Below are positions 5,021 to 13,158 of a stretch of 41,503 nucleotides of DNA, in pieces; position 1 is the stretch's first letter; every line of letters begins with the position of its first letter. Source of the stretch: an uncultured Prochlorococcus sp. (lineage in GTDB: Bacteria > Cyanobacteriota > Cyanobacteriia > PCC-6307 > Cyanobiaceae); contig CACNJU010000014.1 of NCBI GenBank assembly GCA_902620895.1, forward strand, positions 1 to 41,503, read 5' to 3'. The notes below the pieces were generated by a model. It was not told the origin of the DNA, ran no database searches, and saw nothing but the letters and a program-made list of their open reading frames with translations. Made by a program: the position numbers and the translations under genes.

Positions 5021-5036
5021 AAGACTATGACGTCTT
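5021..5036 (-). terminator. Minus-strand terminator
   Basis: AAGAC and GTCTT form a 5-bp stem with a 6-nt loop, and on the minus strand this is followed by nine T residues. It lies 25 bases past the stop codon of the small ORF at 5062-5163, which it supports as a real transcription unit. Confidence 0.6.
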
Positions 5037-5061
5037 AATTAAAAAAAGAGTTTATTAAAAA

Positions 5062-5163
5062 TTATTTGAGATCCTTTTGAATAGAGAACTTAAAATCAAC
5101 CCTAACAATTAGACCAACAATAATAAACAATATTCCAATGTATGAGTTGACAGATAAATCCAA
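5062..5163 (-). CDS. 33-aa single-span membrane peptide (TTG start)
   Basis: TTG at 5163 gives MDLSVNSYIGILFIIVGLIV (residues 1-20), then RVDFKFSIQKDLK. It is one membrane helix with a basic tail. A terminator on the same strand follows directly. The family is unknown. It is the first gene on the core side of the island boundary. Confidence 0.45.
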   Translation of the reverse strand: MDLSVNSYIGILFIIVGLIVRVDFKFSIQKDLK

Positions 5164-5323
5164 AAAATTAATTTAATTTTATAACTATATCTTAGCTCAA
5201 AATTCATTTCTGTTAAATCTGACAATAAAAAAAGATTTTAAAAAAATCTGAATTTTGAACATTTTCATCTTGAATAGGTAATTTAATAAAGTAAAGTTAA
5301 ATCTATCTAATTTGGAAAATTAT

Positions 5324-5470
5324 ATGCAGGATTTACTACAGCGTGATTTAGGTTCAAGCTTGTTATCAATAGCTGTCATATTAGGTTGGTTAGGTCTATT
5401 TTTTGTATTTTTGAGAGTATTAACAATCTCAATAAAGAGAATCCTTGAAGCTGTTTTCAAAAAATCGTAA
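5324..5470 (+). CDS. 48-aa single-span membrane protein
   Basis: ATG at 5324 gives a polar start (MQDLLQRDLGSS), a membrane helix at about residues 14-34 (LSIAVILGWLGLFFVFLRVL) and a basic amphipathic tail (SIKRILEAVFKKS). This is typical of small thylakoid or plasma-membrane proteins. No family is recognised. It ends 66 bases before the DUF2862 gene and may share its transcript. Confidence 0.6.
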   Translation: MQDLLQRDLGSSLLSIAVILGWLGLFFVFLRVLTISIKRILEAVFKKS

Positions 5471-5536
5471 TTATTGATATAAATAATTCCGATTCAATCG
5501 CATAAATCCCTTATTAATAGGTATAATAACCTAAAA

Positions 5537-5926
5537 ATGTCAATTTTAGATAAGGTTAAAATAGGAAATTCTGTTCAAGTTAACCTAGAACTATCTAAGG
5601 ATAGACTTACCAATGAAACTATTGATGCGATAAATGTTTCTTCATTGGGTAAGATAAGTGATTTCAGAATAACTGATGGCAAAGGTATTGGAGTTGTCTT
5701 GCAATTATCTAATGGGAAAGAGCAATGGTTTTTTGAGGATGAAATTGATCTTCTCGACGAAAATGGTAATGTAATTAAAAAAAATAATGATATAAAAGAG
5801 AATAGTAATTTTATATTTGATTTTTTAAGAAGATTAAATTATGAAAATAAAAATAAGGTAAGCGAGTTACTTAATCCAATTAACTTTTTTATCTGGATGG
5901 TTGTATCGTTTAAAGATATTGTTTAA
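5537..5926 (+). CDS. DUF2862 domain protein with C-terminal extension
   Basis: Residues 35-75 carry the cyanobacterial DUF2862 pattern, with 'I.DFRITDGKGIGVVLQLSN' followed by GKEQWFFEDEIDLLDE. The usual protein is only about 70-80 residues long. This one has a further 50 residues with a charged linker and a hydrophobic end (LLNPINFFIWMVVSF, residues 110-124) that could anchor it in a membrane. The function of the family is unknown. It lies upstream of the ABC exporter genes but 68 bases away, so an operon is uncertain. Confidence 0.75.
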   Translation: MSILDKVKIGNSVQVNLELSKDRLTNETIDAINVSSLGKISDFRITDGKGIGVVLQLSNGKEQWFFEDEIDLLDENGNVIKKNNDIKENSNFIFDFLRRLNYENKNKVSELLNPINFFIWMVVSFKDIV

Positions 5927-5994
5927 TTGCTTAAAAATTTTCTAAAATAAAAATAATGCAAAAATTTATTTAAATATAAAATTTCAATAGTTTA

Positions 5995-6999
5995 ATGGTA
6001 CAAAATATTATCGATGTAAGAAATTTATCTAAGTCATTTTATATCTCTTCCAAAGAACCAGGCATAAAAGGAACAATTAAACATTTTTTTAGAAGAAAAA
6101 CAAAAAGTTTAAAAGTTATAAAAGATATAAGTTTTGAAATTAAAGAAGGAGAAATAGTAGGTTTTTTAGGTGCTAATGGAGCTGGGAAAACAACAATATT
6201 AAAAATGCTTTGTGGCTTAATTTATCCAAGTGAAGGTTCGATATTGGTTTCAGGCTACTTACCTTTCAGGAGAAAAGAAAATTTCCTAAAGAATATCACC
6301 TTAATAATGGGACAGAAGCAACAGCTTATTTGGGATCTTCCTCCAATTGAATCATTCTATTTAAATGCATCAATATATGACTTAGATAAGTTCGAAGCTA
6401 AAAAGAGAATAAAAAAGCTATCGGAAATGCTTGAAATTGATGAAGAGCTATTCATACCTGTTAGAAAACTTTCACTAGGTCAGCGTATGAAATCAGAATT
6501 ACTAGCAGCTTTGATACATGAACCAAATATTCTATTTTTAGACGAACCAACACTGGGATTAGATATTAATGCACAGAGAAATTTAAGAAAATTCCTTCAA
6601 AAATATAATAAGGAAACTAATGCAACGATATGCCTAACCAGTCATTACATGAAAGATATTACATCGCTATGCAAGAGAGTTATATGTGTGCACGAAGGGG
6701 CCATATCATATGATGGGAAACTTGACCTACTATTAAAAAAACTTTCTCCTGTTAAAGAAATATTAATAGTTTGTCGTTCAGAAGAGGATGTAATTAAATT
6801 AGAAAATTCCGGTTTTACTGTAAAAAATAAAATAAAGAATGAAATCACTCTAAAAATTGAAAACAACTCTATTACCTCTTCACTAAAAACCATCCTAAAT
6901 AATTTTGATATTGAAGACCTTTTTATAAATGAGCCACCCATAGATGAAGTTATTGGGAAGGTATTAATCAAAAAAGATTATGATATCAAATTTGATTAA
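5995..6999 (+). CDS. ABC-2 type exporter, ATP-binding subunit
   Basis: This 334-residue soluble ATPase has Walker A GANGAGKT (residues 59-66), a Q-loop near 107-110, signature LSLGQ (159-163), Walker B with ILFLDEPTLGLD (179-190) and the H-loop His217. The C-terminal 100 residues form the extra domain usual in NatA/DrrA-like exporters. It powers the two membrane subunits that follow; its gene overlaps the first permease gene by 20 bases, so the three are one operon. The transported substrate (drug, lipid or polysaccharide precursor) cannot be told from sequence. Confidence 0.92.
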   Translation: MVQNIIDVRNLSKSFYISSKEPGIKGTIKHFFRRKTKSLKVIKDISFEIKEGEIVGFLGANGAGKTTILKMLCGLIYPSEGSILVSGYLPFRRKENFLKNITLIMGQKQQLIWDLPPIESFYLNASIYDLDKFEAKKRIKKLSEMLEIDEELFIPVRKLSLGQRMKSELLAALIHEPNILFLDEPTLGLDINAQRNLRKFLQKYNKETNATICLTSHYMKDITSLCKRVICVHEGAISYDGKLDLLLKKLSPVKEILIVCRSEEDVIKLENSGFTVKNKIKNEITLKIENNSITSSLKTILNNFDIEDLFINEPPIDEVIGKVLIKKDYDIKFD

Positions 7000-7774
7000 C
7001 CGTAAAATATTCACCTTATTAAAAGTCCAATATTCAAACATGTTGGAATATAGGGTAGAAATTGCATTATGGGCAATTTCAGGGATTATTCCTTTTTTCA
7101 TGTTAAACATTTGGACAAAAAATAATCTTAATGAGTTAATAAACATTAGTGATGTTATGCTTTCAAGGTATTTCTTATGTGCTTTTTTTGTAAGACAGTT
7201 TTCTGTAGTTTGGGTTGTATTTAGTTTTGAAGAGGATTCTCTTATGGGGAAAGTATCTCCTTATTTAATCCAACCCTTAAATCCATTTTTCAGATATTTT
7301 GCACAACATCTTGCTGAACAAATAACAAGATTTCCTTTTGCACTAATAATCGCATTTTTCTTTTTTATTTTTAATCCAAAAAGTTTATGGATACCAAATT
7401 TAAGTATTTTATTCTTATCGATAGTATCTACTTTCTTATCCTTCTTGATTCAATTTTTAATTCAGTCAATAGTTGCATGTCTATGTTTTTGGACAGAGAA
7501 AGCATCGTCGATAGAAAGATTGTTATTTATTCCAACTTTATTTCTCTCAGGTCTTTTAGCACCAGTAGTCTCATTCCCCGCATATGTTAAAACTTGGATT
7601 TATTTGACTCCTTTTCCATATCTAATTGATTTCCCTGCGAACTTGTTGTCAGGTAATAAAACAAATATTATTGGAGGCCTAAGTATGCAAATTCTATGGA
7701 TTTTTTTACTTTTCCCATTATTTAGGAAAATCTGGTCTGAAGGAACTAAAAAATATACAGCAATGGGGTCATGA
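6980..7774 (+). CDS. ABC-2 type exporter, permease subunit 1
   Basis: This 264-residue integral membrane protein has about six spans. It fits the ABC-2 permease family of the DUF990/ABC2_membrane_6 type, with the polar 'EYRVEIALWAISGIIPFFML' start at residues 22-41 and a late 'TPFPYLIDFPANLLSG' stretch at residues 211-226. It starts inside the ATPase gene and overlaps the next permease by 4 bases (ATGA), which indicates translational coupling. With 7771-8565 it should form a heterodimeric channel. Confidence 0.88.
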   Translation: MISNLINRKIFTLLKVQYSNMLEYRVEIALWAISGIIPFFMLNIWTKNNLNELINISDVMLSRYFLCAFFVRQFSVVWVVFSFEEDSLMGKVSPYLIQPLNPFFRYFAQHLAEQITRFPFALIIAFFFFIFNPKSLWIPNLSILFLSIVSTFLSFLIQFLIQSIVACLCFWTEKASSIERLLFIPTLFLSGLLAPVVSFPAYVKTWIYLTPFPYLIDFPANLLSGNKTNIIGGLSMQILWIFLLFPLFRKIWSEGTKKYTAMGS

Positions 7775-8565
7775 ATTTAAAAAAATATTTAAAAGTTTAT
7801 AAAAAATTCTTACATACTTCTTTAGCTTCTGAATTGGAGTATAAGACAAATATATTAGTTGATTTAATTACTGCAATTTTAAGTTTAGTAGGAAGTATTT
7901 TTCTATTATCAATTTTCTTTCAAAATAATGGATATATTGGAGGATGGAAATTTGAACAGGCACTAATAATCCAGGCTATTTATACAATTTTGAATGGAAT
8001 AACAAATACATGGTTCAATCCTAATCTTACAGAAATAGTTAAACATATAAGAGAAGGAACATTAGACTTCGTACTTTTAAAACCTATTGATAGTCAATTC
8101 TTTATTTCATTAAAAAAAATAAATCCATCTGGATTTTTAGAAATTATGCTTGGATTTTTCTTGTTGCTCTTTTGCATAAGAATAAATCAAATAAATTTAA
8201 GTTTCAGTTTTCTAAGCCTATCGTTTATCACGATAAGCTGCTCGATTTGTATTTTATATAGCCTATGGTTTTTTATATCTACTACTACTATTTGGTTTGT
8301 TAAGACTTGGAATGCAATAGAGGTATTAAGATCATTTCTTTATATTGGAAGATTTCCTCTAAATTCATTTTCATTTTCTTTAAGAGTTTTTTTTAGTATT
8401 TTCATTCCTATTGCTTTTATAACTACAATTCCTTCTGAAGTTTTTCTAGGACTTTCTCAATTGTGGAAAATAGTTCTTGAAGTTATTGTTGCTTCAGTAT
8501 TTCTAATAACTTCAAGAAAGTTCTGGTTATTTGCATTAAAGTTCTATTCATCAGCATCTAGCTAA
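7771..8565 (+). CDS. ABC-2 type exporter, permease subunit 2
   Basis: This 264-residue protein has about six membrane spans and the same overall plan as the gene before it (ELEYKTNILVDLITAILSLV near the start; 'IREGTLDFVLLKPIDSQFF', residues 92-110, matching the 'L..PL....' coupling region). This is the ABC2_membrane_6-type second half-channel. It is the last gene of the exporter operon; a convergent minus-strand gene ends 3 bases away at 8569. Confidence 0.88.
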   Translation: MNLKKYLKVYKKFLHTSLASELEYKTNILVDLITAILSLVGSIFLLSIFFQNNGYIGGWKFEQALIIQAIYTILNGITNTWFNPNLTEIVKHIREGTLDFVLLKPIDSQFFISLKKINPSGFLEIMLGFFLLLFCIRINQINLSFSFLSLSFITISCSICILYSLWFFISTTTIWFVKTWNAIEVLRSFLYIGRFPLNSFSFSLRVFFSIFIPIAFITTIPSEVFLGLSQLWKIVLEVIVASVFLITSRKFWLFALKFYSSASS

Positions 8566-8568
8566 ATA

Positions 8569-8835
8569 TTATTTAATAATCTCCCTGCAAAACTCCCAAA
8601 TTTGTTGTTTGCTTTTCAGATTAGAAAGCCTAGATAATTTCTTAAAATGAGGTTTAGATTTTTCCACAGATAAAAGCCTACAGTTGTATTCGATTTTATG
8701 ATTTCTAGTTATGATTCCTAATTTGAGTGCAACATCACAAAGGATTATTATTAAAGTGATAAAAAAAACTATACTGAAAAATTGTGAAATTGATTTTGAA
8801 TAATTTTCATTTTCAGTTTTTAATTCAAACTTCAT
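8569..8835 (-). CDS. Small single-span membrane protein (88 aa)
   Basis: There is one membrane span at about residues 18-38 (FFSIVFFITLIIILCDVAL) followed by a basic C-terminal domain rich in Lys, Ser and Leu. It overlaps the gene upstream (8835-9062) by one base, so the two are translationally linked. No family recognised. The C-terminal region should lie in the cytoplasm if the positive-inside rule holds. Confidence 0.6.
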   Translation of the reverse strand: MKFELKTENENYSKSISQFFSIVFFITLIIILCDVALKLGIITRNHKIEYNCRLLSVEKSKPHFKKLSRLSNLKSKQQIWEFCREIIK

Positions 8836-9062
8836 TACTTAACTATATGCTGAGGGCACTTAATTGCAGCAATAGCAACAGCTGTAACTTTAAAATTTTC
8901 TGACTTCTCAATAACCTTTTTAACCTCTAATGGTCCAAATTTATTACTTGCATCACTGTAGGAAAGAAGTAAAGATTTATAATTGTCATGACCTAGATTT
9001 CTATACTCACAGAAATTATCCCCAACATAATTTAAAAGAGTTAGTAAAGTTAATTCAATCAT
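8835..9062 (-). CDS. Small protein upstream of 8569-8835 (75 aa)
   Basis: The start MIELTLLTLLNYVGDNFCEY is short and hydrophobic and may be a weak secretion signal. The rest is soluble, with 'NLGHDNYKSLLLSYSD' and a C-terminal 'VAIAAIKCPQHIVK' containing a Cys-Pro near the end. Two cysteines (residues 18 and 70) could form a disulfide if the protein is exported. It overlaps the next gene by one base. Family not recognised. Confidence 0.6.
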   Translation of the reverse strand: MIELTLLTLLNYVGDNFCEYRNLGHDNYKSLLLSYSDASNKFGPLEVKKVIEKSENFKVTAVAIAAIKCPQHIVK

Positions 9063-9224
9063 TAAAGCTTTTTACTAGCAAAGTTCTTACGAATGATACT
9101 GTGCAGGACATTTTTAACAAGTAAAATTAGACAAAAACATTTGAAATCATAAGATAGAATCTTTGCTCATAAACTTAAAAAATAACAATATTTTTTAGAA
9201 TTTTTAAAATTACATATAAAAAAC

Positions 9225-9359
9225 TCATGAAAGCACTATCTGTAGCGTATGAAATCGGAAGTGTTTGCGCTACAGATAGGGGGTTGCATTTTTTAAGAAA
9301 TTGGTTTAAAAATAAGATTCCCCATCACCCGGCCCCACATATGTGAGGCCTTTTTTTTT
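9225..9359 (+). ncRNA. Candidate structured small RNA with terminator
   Basis: A perfect 12-bp stem, CTATCTGTAGCG (9236-9247) with CGCTACAGATAG (9268-9279), has a 20-nt loop. It is followed by G-rich and A-rich linker sequence and a strong terminator at 9331-9359. No ORF spans it, and the flanking genes are 170 or more bases away. This is the layout of a free-standing bacterial sRNA of about 130 nt. The 5' end is estimated. I do not recognise it as Yfr1 or any other named picocyanobacterial RNA. Confidence 0.65.
9331..9359 (+). terminator. Terminator of the candidate small RNA
   Basis: GGCCCCACAT (9331-9340) pairs with ATGTGAGGCC (9341-9350) with one C-A mismatch, and nine T residues follow. 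It is preceded by CCCCATCACC (9320-9329), the same 10 bases found before the terminator at 670-692. Confidence 0.9.
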
Positions 9360-9439
9360 GGTTTTTAAATAAGGTCTAAAAGCATTATTTAATAAAACGA
9401 GTAATTAATTAAGCCCTTTGATAACGAATAAAGATAATA

Positions 9440-9485
9440 TTTAATTTAATTTAATTTAATTTAATTTAATTTAATTTAATTTTAA
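9440..9485. repeat. (TTAAT)n pentanucleotide tract
   Basis: About nine tandem copies of TTAAT run from 9440 to 9485 with almost no variation. Such tracts change length by replication slippage. It lies between the small RNA and the 3' end of the TauE/SafE gene, so it may act as a spacer; no function is visible. Confidence 0.9.
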
Positions 9486-9535
9486 AATCCTGCTTTAAAA
9501 TTTTTAACATAATGTCCTGCTATCCTCAAATAATT

Positions 9536-10348
9536 TTATAAAAAGCTTTTTATGGATTTAATCAATAAGCTAATACCAACCAAAATACAAACTGTTATGA
9601 AAGTTTTCTTAATAAGTATATTCCCATTTAATTTTGACAGGTGAGCTCCAAAAAATCCTCCTGTAAACGAACCAATTATTAAAACTATCAATATATTTAA
9701 TGGAACCGATCCTATTCTTGCCAAAAATACTGCTCCGACAAAATTCCAAAAAATCCCAACAGTAAAAAATGTCATACTTATGGCTCGTAGAAAATCCATT
9801 TCAAAAGTTTTTATTAATAGTATTGTTACAAGCAATCCAGTTCCTGAAGAAATAGAACCATTTAATATACCAATAAGAAAAATAAAAATTAAAAATCTAA
9901 TTTTATGAACAAAATTAAGCTTTTTATTACCAGAAGATAAACCTAAATCTGGTTTAAGGAATGAGTAAAAAGCTAATAATATGGATATTATTCCTAAAAT
10001 TAAGTACAAATACTTTTCTGATATATATTCAACTACAGAAGCCCCACAAATTACTCCAGGTAATCCAAAAATTAAAATTTTCCAAGCAATACTGATATCA
10101 TTACCTAAAGATTTGTAATTTCTTAAAGAGCCCCCTATTCCTAGTGCTACTGTTGCTAATTTGTGACTAGCCAGAGCCTGATAATAAGGAACTCCAGATA
10201 AAATCAATGCAGGCAATTGTAATAATCCTGCTCCTCCTCCAGAAATCGCTGAGAACTTATTAGAAAAAAACGATATCAAAAAGATATAAATACTTTTAAA
10301 TAAAGAATGATCAAAATTTCCTATTAATATTGTTAATAAATAAAGCAT
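9536..10348 (-). CDS. TauE/SafE family anion exporter
   Basis: This 270-residue protein has about eight membrane spans and two repeated halves. The first half has the family's Gly-rich motif (SAISGGGAGLLQLPALILSG, residues 33-52), and the second has 'NGSISSGTGLLVTILLI' (162-178). These are hallmarks of TauE/SafE (PF01925) transporters that move sulfite, sulfoacetate or similar small anions. The substrate cannot be told here. It is transcribed away from the HNH gene with a shared upstream region of about 130 bases. Confidence 0.85.
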   Translation of the reverse strand: MLYLLTILIGNFDHSLFKSIYIFLISFFSNKFSAISGGGAGLLQLPALILSGVPYYQALASHKLATVALGIGGSLRNYKSLGNDISIAWKILIFGLPGVICGASVVEYISEKYLYLILGIISILLAFYSFLKPDLGLSSGNKKLNFVHKIRFLIFIFLIGILNGSISSGTGLLVTILLIKTFEMDFLRAISMTFFTVGIFWNFVGAVFLARIGSVPLNILIVLIIGSFTGGFFGAHLSKLNGNILIKKTFITVCILVGISLLIKSIKSFL

Positions 10349-10481
10349 TAACTATAAATTACCCTTTTATGAATAAGTGAAAATAATTCTTTTCATAAGA
10401 AACATTTGCTTTAAGAAGTCTTATTTTTTCAATCATACTTTAAAAAAAACTGTTATTATCAAAAAAATTATCAAGAATTTT

Positions 10482-10823
10482 ATGCATAGACAAGATGCAA
10501 TTTACCTTGATCAGTTTTGTCCCAAGACAAGTAATAGAAATTGGAGAGAGTCACTTAATAAACTTACTAATTATAAATGTATTTATTGCGGTAAACCCTC
10601 AGAATCACTTGACCATCTTCACCCAATGTCAAAGGGGGGGATTAGCAGTACTAGTAATTGCGTACCATGTTGTTTGTCATGTAATGGGAAGAAATCAGAT
10701 TCAGAAGTTCTTGGTTGGTACAGAAAACAAGATTTTTATGATCCTCGAAGAGCTATGGCGATACGAGCATGGTTTAATGATGATTTAAAACTAGCGTCAG
10801 TTCTTTTGAACTACTTAAATTAA
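10482..10823 (+). CDS. HNH endonuclease
   Basis: I chose ATG 10482 (MHRQDAIYLDQFCPKTSNRN) although the frame is open further up; the upstream residues are Lys/Ile-rich and unlike the family. The 113-residue product has a zinc ribbon pair (C-I-Y-C at residues 35-38 and C-L-S-C-N near 65-69) and the HNH core SLDHLHPMSKGG (residues 43-54), with Asp-His as catalytic residues and Asn 69 as the third element. The C-terminal 'YDPRRAMAIRAW' is typical of the cyanobacterial, non-mobile HNH family. The substrate is unknown. Confidence 0.88.
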   Translation: MHRQDAIYLDQFCPKTSNRNWRESLNKLTNYKCIYCGKPSESLDHLHPMSKGGISSTSNCVPCCLSCNGKKSDSEVLGWYRKQDFYDPRRAMAIRAWFNDDLKLASVLLNYLN

Positions 10824-10827
10824 AAAA

Positions 10828-10962
10828 ATGAATGATAAATTGATTGAGATTCGAAAAAATATTTTTGTATATCTTTGTTGAATAGGATTCTTTATTTTAG
10901 TAGGTAATATTTTTATTAAATTGTTCTTATTCTATCTGAATTTATATTATTGTTCTTAAAAA
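10828..10962 (+). pseudogene. Small membrane-protein gene interrupted by an in-frame TGA
   Basis: ATG 10828 gives MNDKLIEIRKNIFVYLC, then TGA. The same frame continues with IGFFILVGNIFIKLFLFYLN, a convincing membrane span directly following. A TGG-to-TGA change would split one protein in this way. The tail converges on the gene at 10916-11110. Random A+T-rich sequence often looks hydrophobic, so this is tentative. Confidence 0.25.
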
Positions 10963-11110
10963 TCGAGATATTAGAATAATCATCTTTCCACATTATTGGT
11001 GAATCTATAACTTTTCTCTCTGGAGACTTTACTGAAAAAATCAACCCAAATACAAAAAGAATAGTAATCAAAATTATAGTCAATACTAATTTGTCTGAAA
11101 TATTATTCAT
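10916..11110 (-). CDS. Small single-span membrane protein (64 aa)
   Basis: ATG at 11110 gives a membrane span at residues 8-27 (VLTIILITILFVFGLIFSVK) and a polar C-terminal half rich in Asn and Ser ('MWKDDYSNISIFKNNN'). The gene starts 9 bases after the stop of the secreted-protein gene at 11120, so they probably share a transcript. The family is unknown. Confidence 0.6.
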   Translation of the reverse strand: MNNISDKLVLTIILITILFVFGLIFSVKSPERKVIDSPIMWKDDYSNISIFKNNNINSDRIRTI

Positions 11111-11119
11111 TAACCTAAA

Positions 11120-11521
11120 CTATCTTGAAAAATTTTTGTCAGGAGTTGTTTTTTCGTAAATTTCTAGAAAATATGATTTAAAATAATCAACCCCCTCCTT
11201 TCCAGTTAATCCAAACGACCAGCCACAATCATTTACTACTTGCAATGAAATTTGATTTGCCAAGTCACTTTTCTCAATCCACTTTTTCTGAGGATTGTAA
11301 GAGAAAGATATAATGTTTTCAGTTTTTACAATAGCTGATTTCATTGCTTCATCTTTAGAAAGACCATTTTGGATAGCATTGCAATATTTCTTAGAAAAAT
11401 TATTAGAGATCCTATTTTGTAGCAAACTAACACTAGGATCAGACGTATCAAAAGCTAAACCTATTGAAGGTTTTAATTGAAAAATTATAAATGAAAGTAA
11501 GGCAAAAAATAATTTTAACAA
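11120..11521 (-). CDS. Secreted small protein with conserved 'KK.C.A...G' region (133 aa)
   Basis: An N-terminal signal peptide (residues 1-24, LFFALLSFIIFQLKP, cleavage near GLAFD) is followed by a soluble domain. It contains FSKKYCNAIQNGLSKDEAMK (residues 42-61) and a second cysteine in VVNDCGWSF (96-104), so two cysteines could form a disulfide in the periplasm. The protein at 30019-30411 has the same signal-plus-two-cysteine plan (FAKVFCDAKREGL, then DNCGEF), so they belong to one small family. Function unknown. Confidence 0.75.
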   Translation of the reverse strand: MLKLFFALLSFIIFQLKPSIGLAFDTSDPSVSLLQNRISNNFSKKYCNAIQNGLSKDEAMKSAIVKTENIISFSYNPQKKWIEKSDLANQISLQVVNDCGWSFGLTGKEGVDYFKSYFLEIYEKTTPDKNFSR

Positions 11522-11685
11522 TAGCTAATAATCAATCGTTTATAAGTAACATAATAGTATTTTAGAATTGTCTTTTCAATTAAATCTGATAATTATTTAA
11601 AGGAAATTAAATTTCAATTTATTAAAAATTAAAAGTATTGCGATAAGTTCAGTAATAATAGTCAGAGGTTTATTTGACTACAAAT

Positions 11686-11907
11686 ATGTACGAAACATTG
11701 ATGACATTGCTATTTTTTCCTGATTGGACAAATGGATTACCTTCAGATTTCTTGATTCTTCATTTTTTTGTAGGAGCTGTAATTTTTCCATTCAACATGA
11801 TTCATGCTAAAGCAAGAAAAATTGATAGTCAAAACCCACAGGAAGCTGCTAATGGGTATAAAAATTCAGACAATGCAACATTTTTTGGTTACGAGGAAAT
11901 TAATTAG
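11686..11907 (+). CDS. Small membrane protein (73 aa)
   Basis: The ATG at 11686 is preferred to the TTG at 11674. The start has two short hydrophobic stretches (TLLFFPDW and LILHFFVGAVIFPFNMI), which make one membrane segment or hairpin, and a soluble tail 'NPQEAANGYKNSDNATFFG'. No family recognised. The next gene begins 36 bases later on the same strand and may be in the same operon. Confidence 0.55.
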   Translation: MYETLMTLLFFPDWTNGLPSDFLILHFFVGAVIFPFNMIHAKARKIDSQNPQEAANGYKNSDNATFFGYEEIN

Positions 11908-11943
11908 ATTTCCATAATAATTATTTAAGGAATTAGTTTATTG

Positions 11944-12168
11944 ATGATATCTTCCCTAAATACAGCTTTAGATCTTAAAATATTAAGTCCCAGTGAACCT
12001 ATAGGAATATTCATAATTATTGTAGGTTTAATATTTACTGGCATGATTTTCTATATTATTTATGCAGTAAGTACTAATAAAGAATCCTTAGAAGACAAAA
12101 AAATAAGAACTAAAAAGGAGTACCTGCAAAAGGAAAAAATAGGAAAATTATTTCCTAAGAAAAAATAA
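11944..12168 (+). CDS. Single-span membrane protein with basic tail (74 aa)
   Basis: ATG 11944 follows a TTG (11941) in frame; the ATG is the likelier start. A short periplasmic or lumenal N-terminus is followed by one span at residues 19-43 (IGIFIIIVGLIFTGMIFYII) and a lysine-rich tail that ends KKYLQKEKIGKLFPKKK-like. The plan is typical of small thylakoid-membrane assembly factors, but I recognise no family. Confidence 0.55.
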   Translation: MISSLNTALDLKILSPSEPIGIFIIIVGLIFTGMIFYIIYAVSTNKESLEDKKIRTKKEYLQKEKIGKLFPKKK

Positions 12169-12392
12169 ATTTAATTGCTTTATTACTATAAAGGTATTTA
12201 TTTATGTTATTAATAATTAAATCAATAGGATCTAAAAACATTAATTTTAGTTCTTTTAAATCAAACATTTTCTAAAAATTTAACTATAACAACAAAATTT
12301 TTTTTGCGAGGACTTCATATTGTTAATTGCAAGGCTAAATTATTTTCATATCAAGCAAAAAATGTTAAAAATGGAAATAATAATTTGAAATC

Positions 12393-12896
12393 TTGGAGAA
12401 TTCACCTCAATATCTATTTCTTGCTAGTGGAGTGAATAATGGAGAAGGGTTTTGGATTGTTGGAATAAAAAATTGCGATGAAAATATCCTTGAGGATGAA
12501 AATCTCTTAGATTGCCATAGAAAAGAATTAATGGGTAATGAATCAGCAAAAGATATTCTTATAGCTATTAATTTAAACGTAAATAATTTATTAAATGAAC
12601 TAAGAAACAAAAATATTTTAATTGCAAGACCTTCAATTGGAATTCCATTTGATATCCCTTTAGAAATCTTGGAAAATATTTTTGATTTTTGGTTAGATAT
12701 TTATAAAAATCATGAAGCCTGGGAAGCTTGTTTAGGACTTCTCAAAGTTAGAAAAAGGATTCCTCTAACAAATCTAATTGAAAGCGAAAGTTTAAAGGGA
12801 AACTCTAAAAAATGGGCTATAAAAATTGAAACTTTACATACTTATGTTCCTTCTTCACTAAAAAATGAAAAATTAAATGACCCCATGTGGGAATAA
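12393..12896 (+). CDS. Hypothetical soluble protein (167 aa)
   Basis: No ATG is available near the start; TTG 12393 is used, and the next in-frame Met is at residue 47. The protein is acidic and soluble, with a beta-rich N-terminus (QYLFLASGVNNGEGFWIVGI) and a helical middle (IPLEILENIFDFWLDIYKNH). It has no membrane span or known motif. It stands alone with 224 bases upstream that hold no clear gene. Function unknown. Confidence 0.65.
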   Translation: MENSPQYLFLASGVNNGEGFWIVGIKNCDENILEDENLLDCHRKELMGNESAKDILIAINLNVNNLLNELRNKNILIARPSIGIPFDIPLEILENIFDFWLDIYKNHEAWEACLGLLKVRKRIPLTNLIESESLKGNSKKWAIKIETLHTYVPSSLKNEKLNDPMWE

Positions 12897-12971
12897 CTTT
12901 ATCTTTAAATACTAAAAATATTTACTTCGTTTGATATTTAAGTAAAAATAAAATAACTAATAAATTTAAAA

Positions 12972-13157
12972 ATGAATAAACTATATTCTTTTAGTATCGA
13001 TCAAATGAACGGGATAGTTGAGGTTACATACGCCAAGATAATAAATGAATGTGAAAACTTAAAAAAAAATACTAATTGTCCAAATGAGCAAGTAGTAGCA
13101 CTTTTAAGTGTAATTGCTTCAAATTATGCTACTACAACAGAAAAAAACGAAAATTAA
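12972..13157 (+). CDS. Small soluble protein upstream of the salvage genes (61 aa)
   Basis: The ATG at 12972 opens a 61-residue frame ending ATTTEKNEN, with two cysteines (residues 27 and 36). No membrane span or recognised motif. It ends one base before the phosphoribosyltransferase start, so it is likely in the same operon. Confidence 0.6.
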   Translation: MNKLYSFSIDQMNGIVEVTYAKIINECENLKKNTNCPNEQVVALLSVIASNYATTTEKNEN

Positions 13158-13158
13158 G

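Noticed and set aside
6645..6971. Minus-strand 108-aa frame
   Set aside because: It lies wholly inside the ABC ATPase gene, whose motifs are unmistakable.
8930..9124. Plus-strand 64-aa frame
   Set aside because: It lies opposite the better-supported gene 8835-9062 and has no plausible domain.
9225..9359. Assignment as Yfr1 or 6S RNA
   Set aside because: The Yfr1 CUCCUCACAC box is not present, and 6S RNA needs a long bulged helix that is not seen here.
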